From an uncultured Porphyromonadaceae bacterium (lineage in GTDB: Bacteria; Bacteroidota; Bacteroidia; Bacteroidales; Muribaculaceae), in assembly GCA_900547825.1 (NCBI GenBank), contig URII01000027.1:1-31267 (forward strand): DNA of 31,267 nucleotides, given 5' to 3'. The notes beneath the pieces are model-generated. The model was not told where the DNA came from. It did not search any database and saw only the letters and a program-made list of their open reading frames with translations. A program made the position numbers and the translations under genes. Below are positions 1 through 8,210 of the stretch, piece by piece. Numbering within the stretch: position 1 is the stretch's first letter; every line of letters begins with the position of its first letter.

Positions 1-257
1 CGGGCAAGCTGCGGCGTATCCCAGGGTTTCCCGGGGATATCCAGCGTGACGATGCGGTTTTTTCCTGCGGCGGCGAGCATCATCTCGCCTTCTTTATCCA
101 GAATACGCTTGATATCCGCGTTTTTACCGCGCTTACCGGCAGGAATTTCCACCAGTTCGAACGGCATATCTTTCGGAAAACGGCGAAGGTATTCGGTAAA
201 ACCGGTTTGTACCCAATCCGGCATTTTGGTGCCGACGGCGACCAACTGCAGCTTCAC
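1..257 (-). CDS. rlmH: 23S rRNA (pseudouridine1915-N3)-methyltransferase RlmH, partial (N-terminal part)
   Basis: RlmH is a SPOUT-family enzyme that methylates pseudouridine 1915 in helix 69 of 23S rRNA on assembled 70S ribosomes. The visible 85 codons begin MKLQLVAVGTKMPDWVQ and contain RRFPKDMPFELVEIPAGKR and DIPGKPWDTPQLA, close to the enterobacterial protein as I know it. The start is GTG at 257, the same start type as the E. coli gene, three bases after the rsfS stop codon, so the two are probably translationally coupled. The C-terminal SAM-binding knot of this protein of about 155 residues lies outside the window. The order nadD-cobC-rsfS-rlmH is the enterobacterial one. The family call is firm. 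Confidence 0.95.
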   Translation of the reverse strand, partial: MKLQLVAVGTKMPDWVQTGFTEYLRRFPKDMPFELVEIPAGKRGKNADIKRILDKEGEMMLAAAGKNRIVTLDIPGKPWDTPQLA

Positions 258-260
258 AAC

Positions 261-578
261 TTAACCCCAGAGCTTTTCCAGCTCATACAGGCGACGGCTT
301 TCTTCCTGCATGACGTGGACAATGACATCGCCTAAATCAACGACAATCCAGTCGGCAACGCTTTCGCCTTCAACGCCCAGCGGCAGCAGACCGGCAGCGC
401 GGGACTCCTGAACCACATGATCGGCGATAGACATAACGTGACGGCTGGAGGTACCGGTGCAGATAACCATGCAATCGGTGATGCTGGATTTACCCTGAAC
501 ATCGATGGTGACGATATCCTGACCTTTTAAATCATCAATTTTGTCGATTACAAAATCCTGGAGTGCTTTACCCTGCAA
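261..578 (-). CDS. rsfS: Ribosomal silencing factor RsfS
   Basis: RsfS binds ribosomal protein uL14 on the 50S subunit and blocks subunit joining when nutrients are scarce. From the TTG at 578 the protein has 105 residues, exactly the E. coli length, and reads QGKALQDFVIDKIDDLKGQD at the start. The core SSITDCMVICTGTSSRHVMS and the end EESRRLYELEKLWG are nearly identical to E. coli RsfS. TTG is chosen over longer in-frame starts because AGGGGG lies a few bases upstream and because the family begins there. The gene precedes rlmH by three bases. Two candidate promoters lie in the 263 bp separating it from cobC. Confidence 0.96.
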   Translation of the reverse strand: MQGKALQDFVIDKIDDLKGQDIVTIDVQGKSSITDCMVICTGTSSRHVMSIADHVVQESRAAGLLPLGVEGESVADWIVVDLGDVIVHVMQEESRRLYELEKLWG

Positions 579-624
579 GTGTTCCCCCTGGGGTGTGAAG
601 ATAAACGATATAAAACAGCCTGAC

Positions 625-652
625 AGTATACCCGAACTGAAAATATTGTCGG
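625..652 (-). promoter_or_regulatory. Second candidate sigma70 promoter upstream of rsfS
   Basis: On the minus strand, CCGACA (652-647), a 16-bp spacer and TATACT (630-625) lie about 50 bp upstream of the rsfS TTG start. The -10 is strong and the -35 matches four of six positions. It could act with or instead of the site at 778-805. Confidence 0.35.
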
Positions 653-777
653 GATAATAAATCACCAAACGGCCTTTCAGGCGGGCTATCATCCCATTCC
701 TTTATGTCGATTGCATCGCCATTTTTGTAAAACAATCTCTGTCTACAAATGCTGGAGGGGGATGATTCAGGCTGCGG

Positions 778-805
778 AGAATAACAGTCTAATAATTAGT
801 GTCAA
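778..805 (-). promoter_or_regulatory. Candidate sigma70 promoter upstream of rsfS
   Basis: On the minus strand, TTGACA (805-800) is separated by 16 bp from TATTCT (783-778). The -35 is a perfect consensus and the -10 matches four of six positions. It lies just downstream of cobC and points at rsfS-rlmH, leaving a leader of about 190 nt. A short hairpin, TCTGCC/GGCAGA, lies between the cobC stop and this site but has no T-tract. This is a sequence match only. Confidence 0.5.
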
Positions 806-841
806 TGGGTTGGCTCTGCCCGGAGGCAGAAATCGGTTTTA

Positions 842-1450
842 TTACTCATCCGGTAGCCAAATCGCTCGGCTGTTGAGCACCCTGAGCGTGGTAAATTCTG
901 GCGTAAAATCAATGATGCTCCACGCGCCGTGGTCGATGCGAAAATGCCACATACTGGCCGTCGGCATGCCCAATAGCCGCGCCGTTAACAGACTCAGTAC
1001 GCCCTGATGGCTGACGACAAGTAAATTTTGATACGGGTAGCGCGCCAGTTCGCTGGCGAAGTCGGCCACGCGGCGAGAAAAGTCGGGAAAACCTTCACCG
1101 TTGGTTGGCGCGACGTGCTGCCAATCTGCGCACCAGGCCGCGTAGTTCTCTTTATCTTCAACCTGCAGGTCGCGGTGATGGCGCATTTCCCAGTCACCGA
1201 AAAACATTTCGTTGAGCAGCGGGTTTGAGGTTAGCGGAATGTCACGTTCGCCCAGCAGCAGCCGCGCAGTATGCTGCGTGCGTTCAAGCTCGCTGCACAT
1301 CACATGATCGAAGGGAACCTGCTGCAGCATCTCACCAAGGCGCTGCGCCTGCCGTTGGCCTTTGGCCGTGAGCGGCGTTGGCGTATGGCCGCTGTACAGG
1401 CCCGCTACGTTGGCTTCGGTTTCGCCGTGGCGGACTAACCAGAGTTTCAT
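842..1450 (-). CDS. cobC: Adenosylcobalamin/alpha-ribazole phosphatase (histidine phosphatase family)
   Basis: This is a cytosolic histidine phosphatase that dephosphorylates alpha-ribazole phosphate or adenosylcobalamin phosphate late in cobalamin nucleotide-loop assembly. The 202-residue protein starts MKLWLVRHGETEAN with the catalytic RHG motif at residues 7-9. It carries CSELERTQHTARLL, NEMFFGDWEMRHHRD and SHQGVLSLLTARLLGMP, all family landmarks, and its length equals E. coli CobC/PhpB. AGAGGAAG five bases upstream of the ATG is a good Shine-Dalgarno site, unlike the Bacteroidales genes to the right. The spacing to nadD is 10 bp, as in enterobacteria. Confidence 0.95.
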   Translation of the reverse strand: MKLWLVRHGETEANVAGLYSGHTPTPLTAKGQRQAQRLGEMLQQVPFDHVMCSELERTQHTARLLLGERDIPLTSNPLLNEMFFGDWEMRHHRDLQVEDKENYAAWCADWQHVAPTNGEGFPDFSRRVADFASELARYPYQNLLVVSHQGVLSLLTARLLGMPTASMWHFRIDHGAWSIIDFTPEFTTLRVLNSRAIWLPDE

Positions 1451-1460
1451 GCTGCTTCCT

Positions 1461-1694
1461 CTATGCGCCGTGGTGGTACAACCCCTGTTGCATGATGTAG
1501 GTGAGCACCGCTTCCGGCATCATCTCATCGCAAGGTTCATCATTTTCCAGCCGTTCGCGAATCAGCGTGGCGGAGACATCAAACCAGGGCGTTTCAGCAA
1601 GGTAGATTTTCCCCGCAGGCTGGTTGTGCAACTCTTCAATATTGCTGGTGAGGTGCTTGTCCAGCCAGTGCTGATGCTCTTCGTGCTGCTCCAC
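1461..1694 (-). CDS. nadD: Nicotinate-nucleotide adenylyltransferase NadD, C-terminal fragment cut at the contig join
   Basis: NadD adenylates nicotinate mononucleotide to deamido-NAD in NAD synthesis. Only about 77 C-terminal residues remain of a protein of about 213: EQHEEHQHWLDKHLTSN, PAGKIYLAETPWFDVSATLI and PEAVLTYIMQQGLYHHGA. The pieces AGKIYLAETPWF and SATLIRERLE match enterobacterial NadD, including the ISATxIR substrate motif region. The HxGH-containing N-terminal domain is absent because upstream of about 1,694 the DNA becomes Bacteroidales ftsL. The GTG at 1694 is not a real start. Divergence from the E. coli protein suggests an Enterobacter/Klebsiella-type genus, but I cannot fix it. 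Confidence 0.93.
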   Translation of the reverse strand: MEQHEEHQHWLDKHLTSNIEELHNQPAGKIYLAETPWFDVSATLIRERLENDEPCDEMMPEAVLTYIMQQGLYHHGA

Positions 1695-1700
1695 ATCACC
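1684..1700. other. Chimeric join: enterobacterial DNA to Bacteroidales DNA
   Basis: Two housekeeping genes on opposite strands are both cut at this point. NadD loses about its first 135 residues and FtsL loses its N-terminus. No transposase, repeat or integrase lies here. To the left the genes carry Shine-Dalgarno sites; to the right they do not. The exact base cannot be fixed because both reading frames remain plausible over about 10 to 15 bases. An assembly or library chimera is far more likely than recombination. Confidence 0.9.
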
Positions 1701-1901
1701 AATAAATACTATTGCCAGACCGACATGGAGCAGATCCGCAAGCTTGAGGCCGAACTTGAGGTATCGAAAACCGAACGGGTGCGGGCCAAAAGTATTTACA
1801 AAAGCAACACCCGCGAATCGTCCATGCAGGCACGCATCGACTCAATGCGCCTCGGCCTGACTGTACGCACAGCTCCACCATTTAAACTTCCGGCACCATG
1901 A
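1692..1901 (+). CDS. ftsL: Cell division protein FtsL (Bacteroidales type), C-terminal fragment
   Basis: FtsL is a small bitopic divisome protein that pairs with FtsB/DivIC-like partners and links FtsQ to FtsWI. The remaining 69 residues read HITNKYYCQTDMEQIRKLEA, then a charged coiled-coil-like stretch, then a conserved-looking RTAPPFKLPAP end. Bacteroidales FtsL proteins share the pattern of NKYxCQ after the membrane helix and a closing PPxK motif. The membrane helix and N-terminus are missing at the join. The stop codon overlaps the ftsI start (ATGA at 1898-1901). The assignment rests mostly on position and on these short motifs. Confidence 0.82.
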   Translation, partial: HITNKYYCQTDMEQIRKLEAELEVSKTERVRAKSIYKSNTRESSMQARIDSMRLGLTVRTAPPFKLPAP

Positions 1902-4024
1902 TCTCTCCCAAATCACGCAAGCGGGGTATCCGCATAAGGTTCTTCATCGTGATCGGCTTCATGATGCTGATATCAAGCGCTGTGGTGTGCAACGTGATAG
2001 ACACCACCCTTATCTCGGCCGACCAATGGAACGCCAAGGCCATGGAGGAATTGGCCGCAGAGGGCACTGTGAATCCCAAGCGCGGCGACATCCTCGCATC
2101 CGACGGCTCAGTCCTGGCCACGACCCTGAACTATTACACCCTGCGTATCGACTATGAGGCCGAAAAATTCTCAGCCGACACGCTGAAAGCATATCTCAGC
2201 GCCACCGCCGACAGCCTTGCACGCCATTTTCCGCAGCGCGACAAAAAGCAGTGGGCCGAGTATCTTGCCAAACCCCTCTCGCTGAAAAAAGGGGACAAAG
2301 GCTATAGGCTGCGCCGCTGCTGGCCGCTGCTGAGCAACATCTCCTACATGGACGTAAAGTTTGTGAAGTCGCTGCCCTACTTCAAGCGGTCGCGCAACCG
2401 CTCGGGCCTTACATCCGAAAGCGAGTTCCGCCGGGCCAACCCCTACGGCGATATGGCACGCCGAAGTGTGGGCGGCGTGGGCCGCACCAAGGAGTGCAGC
2501 GAGATACACGGCATATCGGGCCTCGAAAAAGCCCTCGACTCGCTCCTTTACGGCAAACCGGGCATAACCCGCAAGCGCGCACTCACCCGCGAGATAGTGG
2601 ATTGGGCTTATGTGCCGCCACGCGACGGCTACGATGTGGTCACCACCATTGACATCAACATTCAGGACATCGTGGAAAACGAGCTGAACGACATACTGTC
2701 GCTCACGCGCGCCGACTGGGGTGTGGCTGTGGTGATGGAAGTGGCCACCGGCGACATCAAGGCCATATCCAACCTTCAGAAAGCCCCGGCTGGCAACGGC
2801 TACATAGAGGCCATGAACCGCGCCGTGCTCGGTTATGAGCCGGGATCGGTGGTCAAAACCCTTTCCATGCTCATAGCCTTGGAGGACAAGATTGTGACCG
2901 ATCTTGACGAGGTGATACCCACGGGACAGCTCGTGTACATGGGGCGCCGCATCACCGACTCGCACCACACTGAATCTATGCGTGTGCGCGAGGTGCTCGA
3001 ACAGTCGTCAAACATAGCCATGACGCGCATAATAACACGCCGTTTCGGATCCAATCCCGGAGCGTTCTATTCGCGCATAAAGCAGCTCGGTTTCCTTGAG
3101 CCTATGCACACCGGCATAGCAGGCGAACAGGTGCCCCGCATCGACTCCGTGCCATCCAACCGCAACGGATCGCTCTCGCTCTCGCGCATGTGCTACGGCT
3201 ACACCACCGAGATCCCGCCCTTGTTCACCCTCTCGCTCTACAACGCCATAGCCAACGACGGCCGTTATGTGCGCCCCCGCCTGGTGAGCCGGCTGATCGA
3301 CCGCAACGCGGGCACTGACTCGGTGCTTCCGGTCACTTATGTGCGTGACCGCATCTGCTCGCCGGCAAACGCAGCCATACTGCGCGACATGCTGCGCAAT
3401 GTGGTGTATGGCAAACACGGCACCGGGCGTTCGCTTAAAAACGACCTTGTGGAGATAGCCGGCAAAACCGGCACATGCTACATGATTGAGAACGGAGCCT
3501 ACAATCCGTCGAAAAAACGTCTTACATTCTGCGGCTTCTTCCCTGCCGACGACCCTAAATATTCCTGCATAGTGCTCACGGCCAACCCCAAGGAAAATTT
3601 CTTCGGGGCAGCCTCCACAAGCGGCCGCACGCTCAAGAACATAGCCCTGAAACTCTATTCGCGCGGCTTCCTCGGTGCGGGCCACAATTTCGCGGAGACC
3701 GAAAACGATGAGCCGGCCACAAAGGAGACCGTACACCCTGTGCTGACCGCCACCTCCAAGTCAGGCCGCAACGCCACATTGGGAGCAGCGCTCGGCATGA
3801 AAGGCACCCGTTCGCTCAAACGTCCCTCAACCTCCGCTCCCCGTGGCACAGTGCCCGATGTTAAAGGTCTTGGACTGAGGGAGGCTACAGTGGAATTGGA
3901 GAAAGCCGGCTACGAAGTGGGATTCACCGGAACGGGGTTCGTGGCGTCGATGTCGCCCGCTCCCGGCACCAAAGCCCGGCGCGGCACCCAGGTGTCGCTG
4001 ATCCTGCGCAACCGCAACAGATAA
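1898..4024 (+). CDS. ftsI: Peptidoglycan D,D-transpeptidase FtsI (PBP3 class) with C-terminal PASTA domain
   Basis: This is the septal class B penicillin-binding protein that cross-links peptidoglycan with FtsW. The 708-residue protein has a basic N-terminus, one membrane helix (about 13-33), and a dimerisation region including NPKRGDILASDG (about 59-70). The transpeptidase motifs are complete: SVVK with catalytic Ser317, SSN at 370-372 and KTG at 523-525. A low-complexity linker (about 600-648) leads to a single PASTA domain (about 650-706, TVPDVKGLGLREA). A PASTA tail on FtsI is usual in Bacteroidetes and unlike proteobacterial FtsI. The ATG overlaps the ftsL stop by four bases. Confidence 0.95.
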   Translation: MISPKSRKRGIRIRFFIVIGFMMLISSAVVCNVIDTTLISADQWNAKAMEELAAEGTVNPKRGDILASDGSVLATTLNYYTLRIDYEAEKFSADTLKAYLSATADSLARHFPQRDKKQWAEYLAKPLSLKKGDKGYRLRRCWPLLSNISYMDVKFVKSLPYFKRSRNRSGLTSESEFRRANPYGDMARRSVGGVGRTKECSEIHGISGLEKALDSLLYGKPGITRKRALTREIVDWAYVPPRDGYDVVTTIDINIQDIVENELNDILSLTRADWGVAVVMEVATGDIKAISNLQKAPAGNGYIEAMNRAVLGYEPGSVVKTLSMLIALEDKIVTDLDEVIPTGQLVYMGRRITDSHHTESMRVREVLEQSSNIAMTRIITRRFGSNPGAFYSRIKQLGFLEPMHTGIAGEQVPRIDSVPSNRNGSLSLSRMCYGYTTEIPPLFTLSLYNAIANDGRYVRPRLVSRLIDRNAGTDSVLPVTYVRDRICSPANAAILRDMLRNVVYGKHGTGRSLKNDLVEIAGKTGTCYMIENGAYNPSKKRLTFCGFFPADDPKYSCIVLTANPKENFFGAASTSGRTLKNIALKLYSRGFLGAGHNFAETENDEPATKETVHPVLTATSKSGRNATLGAALGMKGTRSLKRPSTSAPRGTVPDVKGLGLREATVELEKAGYEVGFTGTGFVASMSPAPGTKARRGTQVSLILRNRNR

Positions 4025-4055
4025 ATGAATTAAAAAAACAATCACAACCGTCATA

Positions 4056-5531
4056 ATGAAACAGCTTGCACAACTAATTTCCGATATAGACGTAATCAAG
4101 GTTCACGGAAGCGCGTGCCGCCCCATATCAGGGGTGACATTCGACTCCCGCAGCGTTGAAAAAGACTTTATATATGTAGCCCGGCGCGGAGTCAGCACCG
4201 ACGGCCACACCTATATACCCGCAGCCATAGAAGCCGGAGCAGCCGCCGTGGTGTGCGAGACAATGCCGGCGGAAATCTCCCCCAAAGTAACTTACGTGGA
4301 GGTGCGCGACTCTGCGGTAGCCTTAGGGCATATCGCCTCCGCATGGTTCGGCTACCCTTCGCGCAAACTCAAGCTCGTGGGAGTGACCGGCACCAACGGC
4401 AAGACCACCACCGCCACCCTGATATATGAGATGGCGCGTCTCCAGGGCATGAAGGCCGGACTGATCTCCACCGTGGTCAACCTCATTGACACCGACCGTG
4501 TGGAAGCCACCCAGACCACCCCTGACGCCATAGCCATAAACAGCCTGCTCCACGACATGGTGGAGGCCGGATGCTCGGTAGCCGCAATGGAAGTCAGCTC
4601 CCACGCAGCCGAACAGCACCGCATAGCCGGGCTGCACTTCAACGGAGGCATATTCACCAACCTCACCCGCGACCATCTCGACTACCACAAGACATTCGAC
4701 GCTTACCTGAAAGCAAAACAGTCGTTTTTCGACATGCTTCCGGCTCAGTCATGGGCGCTGACAAACGAGGATGACCGCAACGGCCTGATAATGGTACAGA
4801 ACACCCGCGCCACCCGCCACACATATTCCATCCGCACCCATGCCGATTTCATGTGCAAGATAGTGGAAAGCCGTCTTGACGGAATGCTGCTCGACATAAA
4901 CGGCCGCGAGGTGGAAACGATGTTCACCGGACGCTTCAACGCCCAGAACCTCATAGCCGTGTACGGCGCATGCGTGCTCATGGGCATGGATCCGGGACGC
5001 GTGCTTGTCGACATGAGCCGCCTCGTGCCTGTGGCCGGACGCTTCCAGTCATTCCATTCGCCCAAAGGCTACACAGCCATAGTCGACTATGCCCACACCC
5101 CTGACGCTGTGGTGAATGTGCTCACAGCCATACGCGAAGTTGTAGGCCACACCGGACGCATAATAACAGTGGTAGGTGCCGGCGGCAACCGCGACAAAGG
5201 CAAACGCCCCATCATGGCCTCCGAGGCTGCACGCCTCAGTGACCATGTGCTCCTGACCTCGGACAATCCCCGCTTCGAGAAACCGGAGGACATACTCGCC
5301 GACATGGAGGCAGGCCTTGATACGGCTGCGCGGCTGCGCACCGACTCCATAACCGACAGGCGCCGCGCCATCACAGCCGCCACCGAAATGGCGGCGAAAG
5401 GCGATGTGATCCTCATAGCCGGCAAAGGCCACGAGGATTATCAGGAAATAGAAGGGGTGAAGCATCACTTCGACGACAGCGAGATAGTACGCGGCATTTT
5501 CGCATCGCAACTTGACGAAATCAGAAACTGA
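4056..5531 (+). CDS. murE: UDP-N-acetylmuramoyl-L-alanyl-D-glutamate--2,6-diaminopimelate ligase MurE
   Basis: MurE adds the third amino acid to the UDP-MurNAc peptide in the cytosol, using ATP. The 491-residue protein has the Mur ligase P-loop TGTNGKTT at 111-118, the lysine region YLKAKQSFFDML (carbamylated lysine expected at about 219), and the substrate motif DNPR at 403-406. In MurE enzymes DNPR marks meso-diaminopimelate, as opposed to lysine, as the substrate. The gene lies 31 bp after ftsI with an A-rich leader and no Shine-Dalgarno site, as usual in this phylum. Confidence 0.97.
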   Translation: MKQLAQLISDIDVIKVHGSACRPISGVTFDSRSVEKDFIYVARRGVSTDGHTYIPAAIEAGAAAVVCETMPAEISPKVTYVEVRDSAVALGHIASAWFGYPSRKLKLVGVTGTNGKTTTATLIYEMARLQGMKAGLISTVVNLIDTDRVEATQTTPDAIAINSLLHDMVEAGCSVAAMEVSSHAAEQHRIAGLHFNGGIFTNLTRDHLDYHKTFDAYLKAKQSFFDMLPAQSWALTNEDDRNGLIMVQNTRATRHTYSIRTHADFMCKIVESRLDGMLLDINGREVETMFTGRFNAQNLIAVYGACVLMGMDPGRVLVDMSRLVPVAGRFQSFHSPKGYTAIVDYAHTPDAVVNVLTAIREVVGHTGRIITVVGAGGNRDKGKRPIMASEAARLSDHVLLTSDNPRFEKPEDILADMEAGLDTAARLRTDSITDRRRAITAATEMAAKGDVILIAGKGHEDYQEIEGVKHHFDDSEIVRGIFASQLDEIRN

Positions 5532-5548
5532 CCGTAGCCATACAGATC

Positions 5549-6823
5549 ATGCTTTACTATCTTTCGGAATATCTCTACAGCATGGACGTGCCCGGAGCAC
5601 GCCTGATGACCTACCTTACTTTCCGGTCGGGAGCGGCGCTGATGCTCTCGCTGTTCATAGCGCTGGTGTTCGGACGCAAGATCATAGACCGCCTTCAGAT
5701 GATGCAGGTGGGCGAGATAGTGCGCAACCTCGGCATAGAGGGACAGATGAGCAAGACCGGCACCCCGACTATGGGCGGAGTGATAATAATAATCTCCATA
5801 CTCGTGCCCTGTCTTCTCGTAGGCAATCTGAGCAACGTGTACATGGTGCTGCTGATCATATCCACACTATGGCTCGGCACGCTTGGATTTCTCGACGACT
5901 ATCTGAAAATGAAACGCCACAACAAGGAGGGCATGAAAGGCAAATTCAAGATCGTGGGCCAGGTGGGACTCGGCGTGATAGTAGGCCTGACCATGATGCT
6001 CAGCCCCGATGTGGTGATACGGGAGAACATGGAGACTGTTGTACAGGCAACCCCTGATGAGACGGAACATGTGGAAGTGACCTATCATGGCGAGAATGTC
6101 AAATCCACAGCCACCACCATTCCGTTTGTAAAAAACAACAACTTCAACTATGCCTACCTCACACAGTGGATGGGCGACAATGCCGTGACAGGCGGCTGGA
6201 TACTGTTCATCATAGTGACCATATTCGTGATCACAGCCACGAGCAACGGCGCCAACCTCACCGACGGACTTGACGGCCTGTGCACCGGTACCTCGGCCGT
6301 GATAGGCCTGGCGTTGGCCATAATGGCCTACCTCGGAGGCAACATAATCTATTCATCCTATCTAAACATAATGTATATCCCGGGCAGCGGCGAGATGGTG
6401 GTGTTCATGTCGGCCTTCATCGGCGCCTTGGTAGGCTTCCTGTGGTACAATGCCTATCCGGCCCAGGTGTTCATGGGCGATACCGGAAGCCTTACGCTCG
6501 GAGGCATAATAGCCGTTTTCGCCATACTGATCCATAAGGAGCTTCTGATCCCGATCCTCTGCGCCATATTCTTTGTGGAGGATCTGTCGGTAATGCTTCA
6601 GGTAGCATATTTCAAACTCACCAAACGGCGCTGCGGCGAAGGGAAACGCATATTCAAGTGCACCCCGCTGCATCACCATTTCCAGAAACCGGGCAATGCG
6701 GGAATACAGGCCCTATGGCAACATCCCATAACACCTATTCCCGAATCGAAGATAGTGACCCGCTTCTGGATCATAGGCATCTTCCTTGCCGTAATCACAT
6801 TCGTAACACTCAAAATCCGATAA
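5549..6823 (+). CDS. mraY: Phospho-N-acetylmuramoyl-pentapeptide-transferase MraY
   Basis: MraY is the polytopic membrane enzyme that moves phospho-MurNAc-pentapeptide to undecaprenyl phosphate, forming lipid I. The 424-residue protein carries the active-site aspartates in FLDDYLK (Asp116, Asp117), NLTDGLDG at 236-243, MGDTGS at 309-314 and the HHH motif at 375-377. It is about 60 residues longer than the E. coli enzyme. The extra length includes a hydrophilic stretch at about 155-205 between membrane helices (VIRENMETVVQATPDE onward), which I believe is a Bacteroidales-type feature. Spacing is 17 bp from murE and 14 bp to murD. Confidence 0.97.
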   Translation: MLYYLSEYLYSMDVPGARLMTYLTFRSGAALMLSLFIALVFGRKIIDRLQMMQVGEIVRNLGIEGQMSKTGTPTMGGVIIIISILVPCLLVGNLSNVYMVLLIISTLWLGTLGFLDDYLKMKRHNKEGMKGKFKIVGQVGLGVIVGLTMMLSPDVVIRENMETVVQATPDETEHVEVTYHGENVKSTATTIPFVKNNNFNYAYLTQWMGDNAVTGGWILFIIVTIFVITATSNGANLTDGLDGLCTGTSAVIGLALAIMAYLGGNIIYSSYLNIMYIPGSGEMVVFMSAFIGALVGFLWYNAYPAQVFMGDTGSLTLGGIIAVFAILIHKELLIPILCAIFFVEDLSVMLQVAYFKLTKRRCGEGKRIFKCTPLHHHFQKPGNAGIQALWQHPITPIPESKIVTRFWIIGIFLAVITFVTLKIR

Positions 6824-6837
6824 AACAAACTTAACAT

Positions 6838-8205
6838 ATGACCACATCTACCCCTGAAGGCGAAAAAAAATTCCTCGTGGTGCTCGGCGGCGGCGAAAGC
6901 GGCGTGGGCGCAGCCATACTCGGCAAGGACAAAGGAATGGACGTGTTGCTCAGCGACTCAGGCAGCATAGCGCCCCACTACCGTGAGATGCTTGACGCCA
7001 ACGGAATAGAATGGGAACAGGGCTCCCACTCCACCGACCGCATACTCACGGCTTCGGAAGTGGTGAAAAGCCCCGGCATACCACCCACCGCCCCGATAGT
7101 ACAGGCCGTTACTGCGAAAGGTATTCCCGTGATATCCGAAATAGAACTTGCCGGACGCTACACGCGCTCACGGATGGTGTGCATAACCGGATCAAACGGC
7201 AAAACCACCACCACCCTTCTCACTTACCATATTCTGAAGCAGGCAGGCCTGAACGTAGGACTGGCCGGAAACGTAGGCAAAAGCCTCGCACTTCAGGTGG
7301 CCCGCGACCCGCATGACATATATGTGATCGAACTGTCAAGCTTCCAGCTCGAGAACATGTATGATTTCAAGGCCAACATAGCCGTGATCCTCAACATCAC
7401 GCCCGACCACATGGACCGGTATGACTATAAGATGCAGAACTATGTGGATGCAAAGTTCCGGATACTCAACAACCTCACTCCGGCTGACGCTTTCATATTC
7501 TGGCAGGATGACCCCGTTATCGAGGCCCAGTTGCGCCATTTCGCCACAGAAGCGACATTATATCCGTTTTCGGAACACGACGAGGAGGATGTCAAAGCCT
7601 ACGTTGACACGCACAACGATGTGGTAGTGAACACTTCCGGCACCTCATTCCGTATGCCGCGGGCCGATCTGGCCCTGAACGGCCTCCACAACCTGTATAA
7701 CTCAATGGCCGCAGGACTCGCCGCAGGACTCCTTGACATTGACAAGGACAGCATACGCAGCGCTCTGGCTGACTTTGAGGGCGTGGAGCACCGACTTGAG
7801 TTTGTACGCGAGACCGACGGTGTAAGATGGATCAACGACTCCAAGGCCACTAACGTAAATTCATGCTGGTATGCCCTCCAGAGCATGCCTGCGGGGAAAA
7901 ACACCGTGCTCATACTCGGCGGCAAGGACAAAGGCAACGATTATTCCGAAATCCTGCCGCTGGTAAACGAGAAGGTGAAAGCCATAGTGGCAATGGGGCT
8001 GCACAACGAGAAAATCATCGAATACTTCGGGGCACATGTCCCCGTAAGCGACACACATTCACTGGCTGATGCAGTGGCCGAATGCCGGCGCCTCGCATCG
8101 GAAGGCGACACAGTGCTGCTGTCGCCCTGCTGTGCCAGCTTCGATCTCTTCACAAGTTACGAAAACCGCGGCGACCTTTTCAAGGAAGCTGTTAACGCTC
8201 TCTGA
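6838..8205 (+). CDS. murD: UDP-N-acetylmuramoyl-L-alanine--D-glutamate ligase MurD
   Basis: MurD adds D-glutamate to UDP-MurNAc-L-alanine in the cytosol. The 455-residue protein has an N-terminal Rossmann-like UDP-binding domain (FLVVLGGGESGVGAAILGK at 12-30), the P-loop TGSNGKTT at 117-124, NITPDHMDRY in the central domain, and the C-terminal domain starting near VRWINDSKATN. The end CCASFDLFTSYENRGDLFKE is a MurD signature. The length is normal for the family. It sits between mraY and ftsW with gaps of 14 and 5 bp. Confidence 0.97.
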   Translation: MTTSTPEGEKKFLVVLGGGESGVGAAILGKDKGMDVLLSDSGSIAPHYREMLDANGIEWEQGSHSTDRILTASEVVKSPGIPPTAPIVQAVTAKGIPVISEIELAGRYTRSRMVCITGSNGKTTTTLLTYHILKQAGLNVGLAGNVGKSLALQVARDPHDIYVIELSSFQLENMYDFKANIAVILNITPDHMDRYDYKMQNYVDAKFRILNNLTPADAFIFWQDDPVIEAQLRHFATEATLYPFSEHDEEDVKAYVDTHNDVVVNTSGTSFRMPRADLALNGLHNLYNSMAAGLAAGLLDIDKDSIRSALADFEGVEHRLEFVRETDGVRWINDSKATNVNSCWYALQSMPAGKNTVLILGGKDKGNDYSEILPLVNEKVKAIVAMGLHNEKIIEYFGAHVPVSDTHSLADAVAECRRLASEGDTVLLSPCCASFDLFTSYENRGDLFKEAVNAL

Positions 8206-8210
8206 TCCCT

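Noticed and set aside
711..1007. 98-codon plus-strand frame over the cobC 3' end
   Set aside because: Antisense to a clear gene, no Shine-Dalgarno site, no recognisable motif.
1..1901. Horizontal transfer of a Bacteroidales dcw cluster into an enterobacterium
   Set aside because: Both nadD and ftsL are cut at the same point with no mobile element, so an assembly or library chimera is the simpler explanation.
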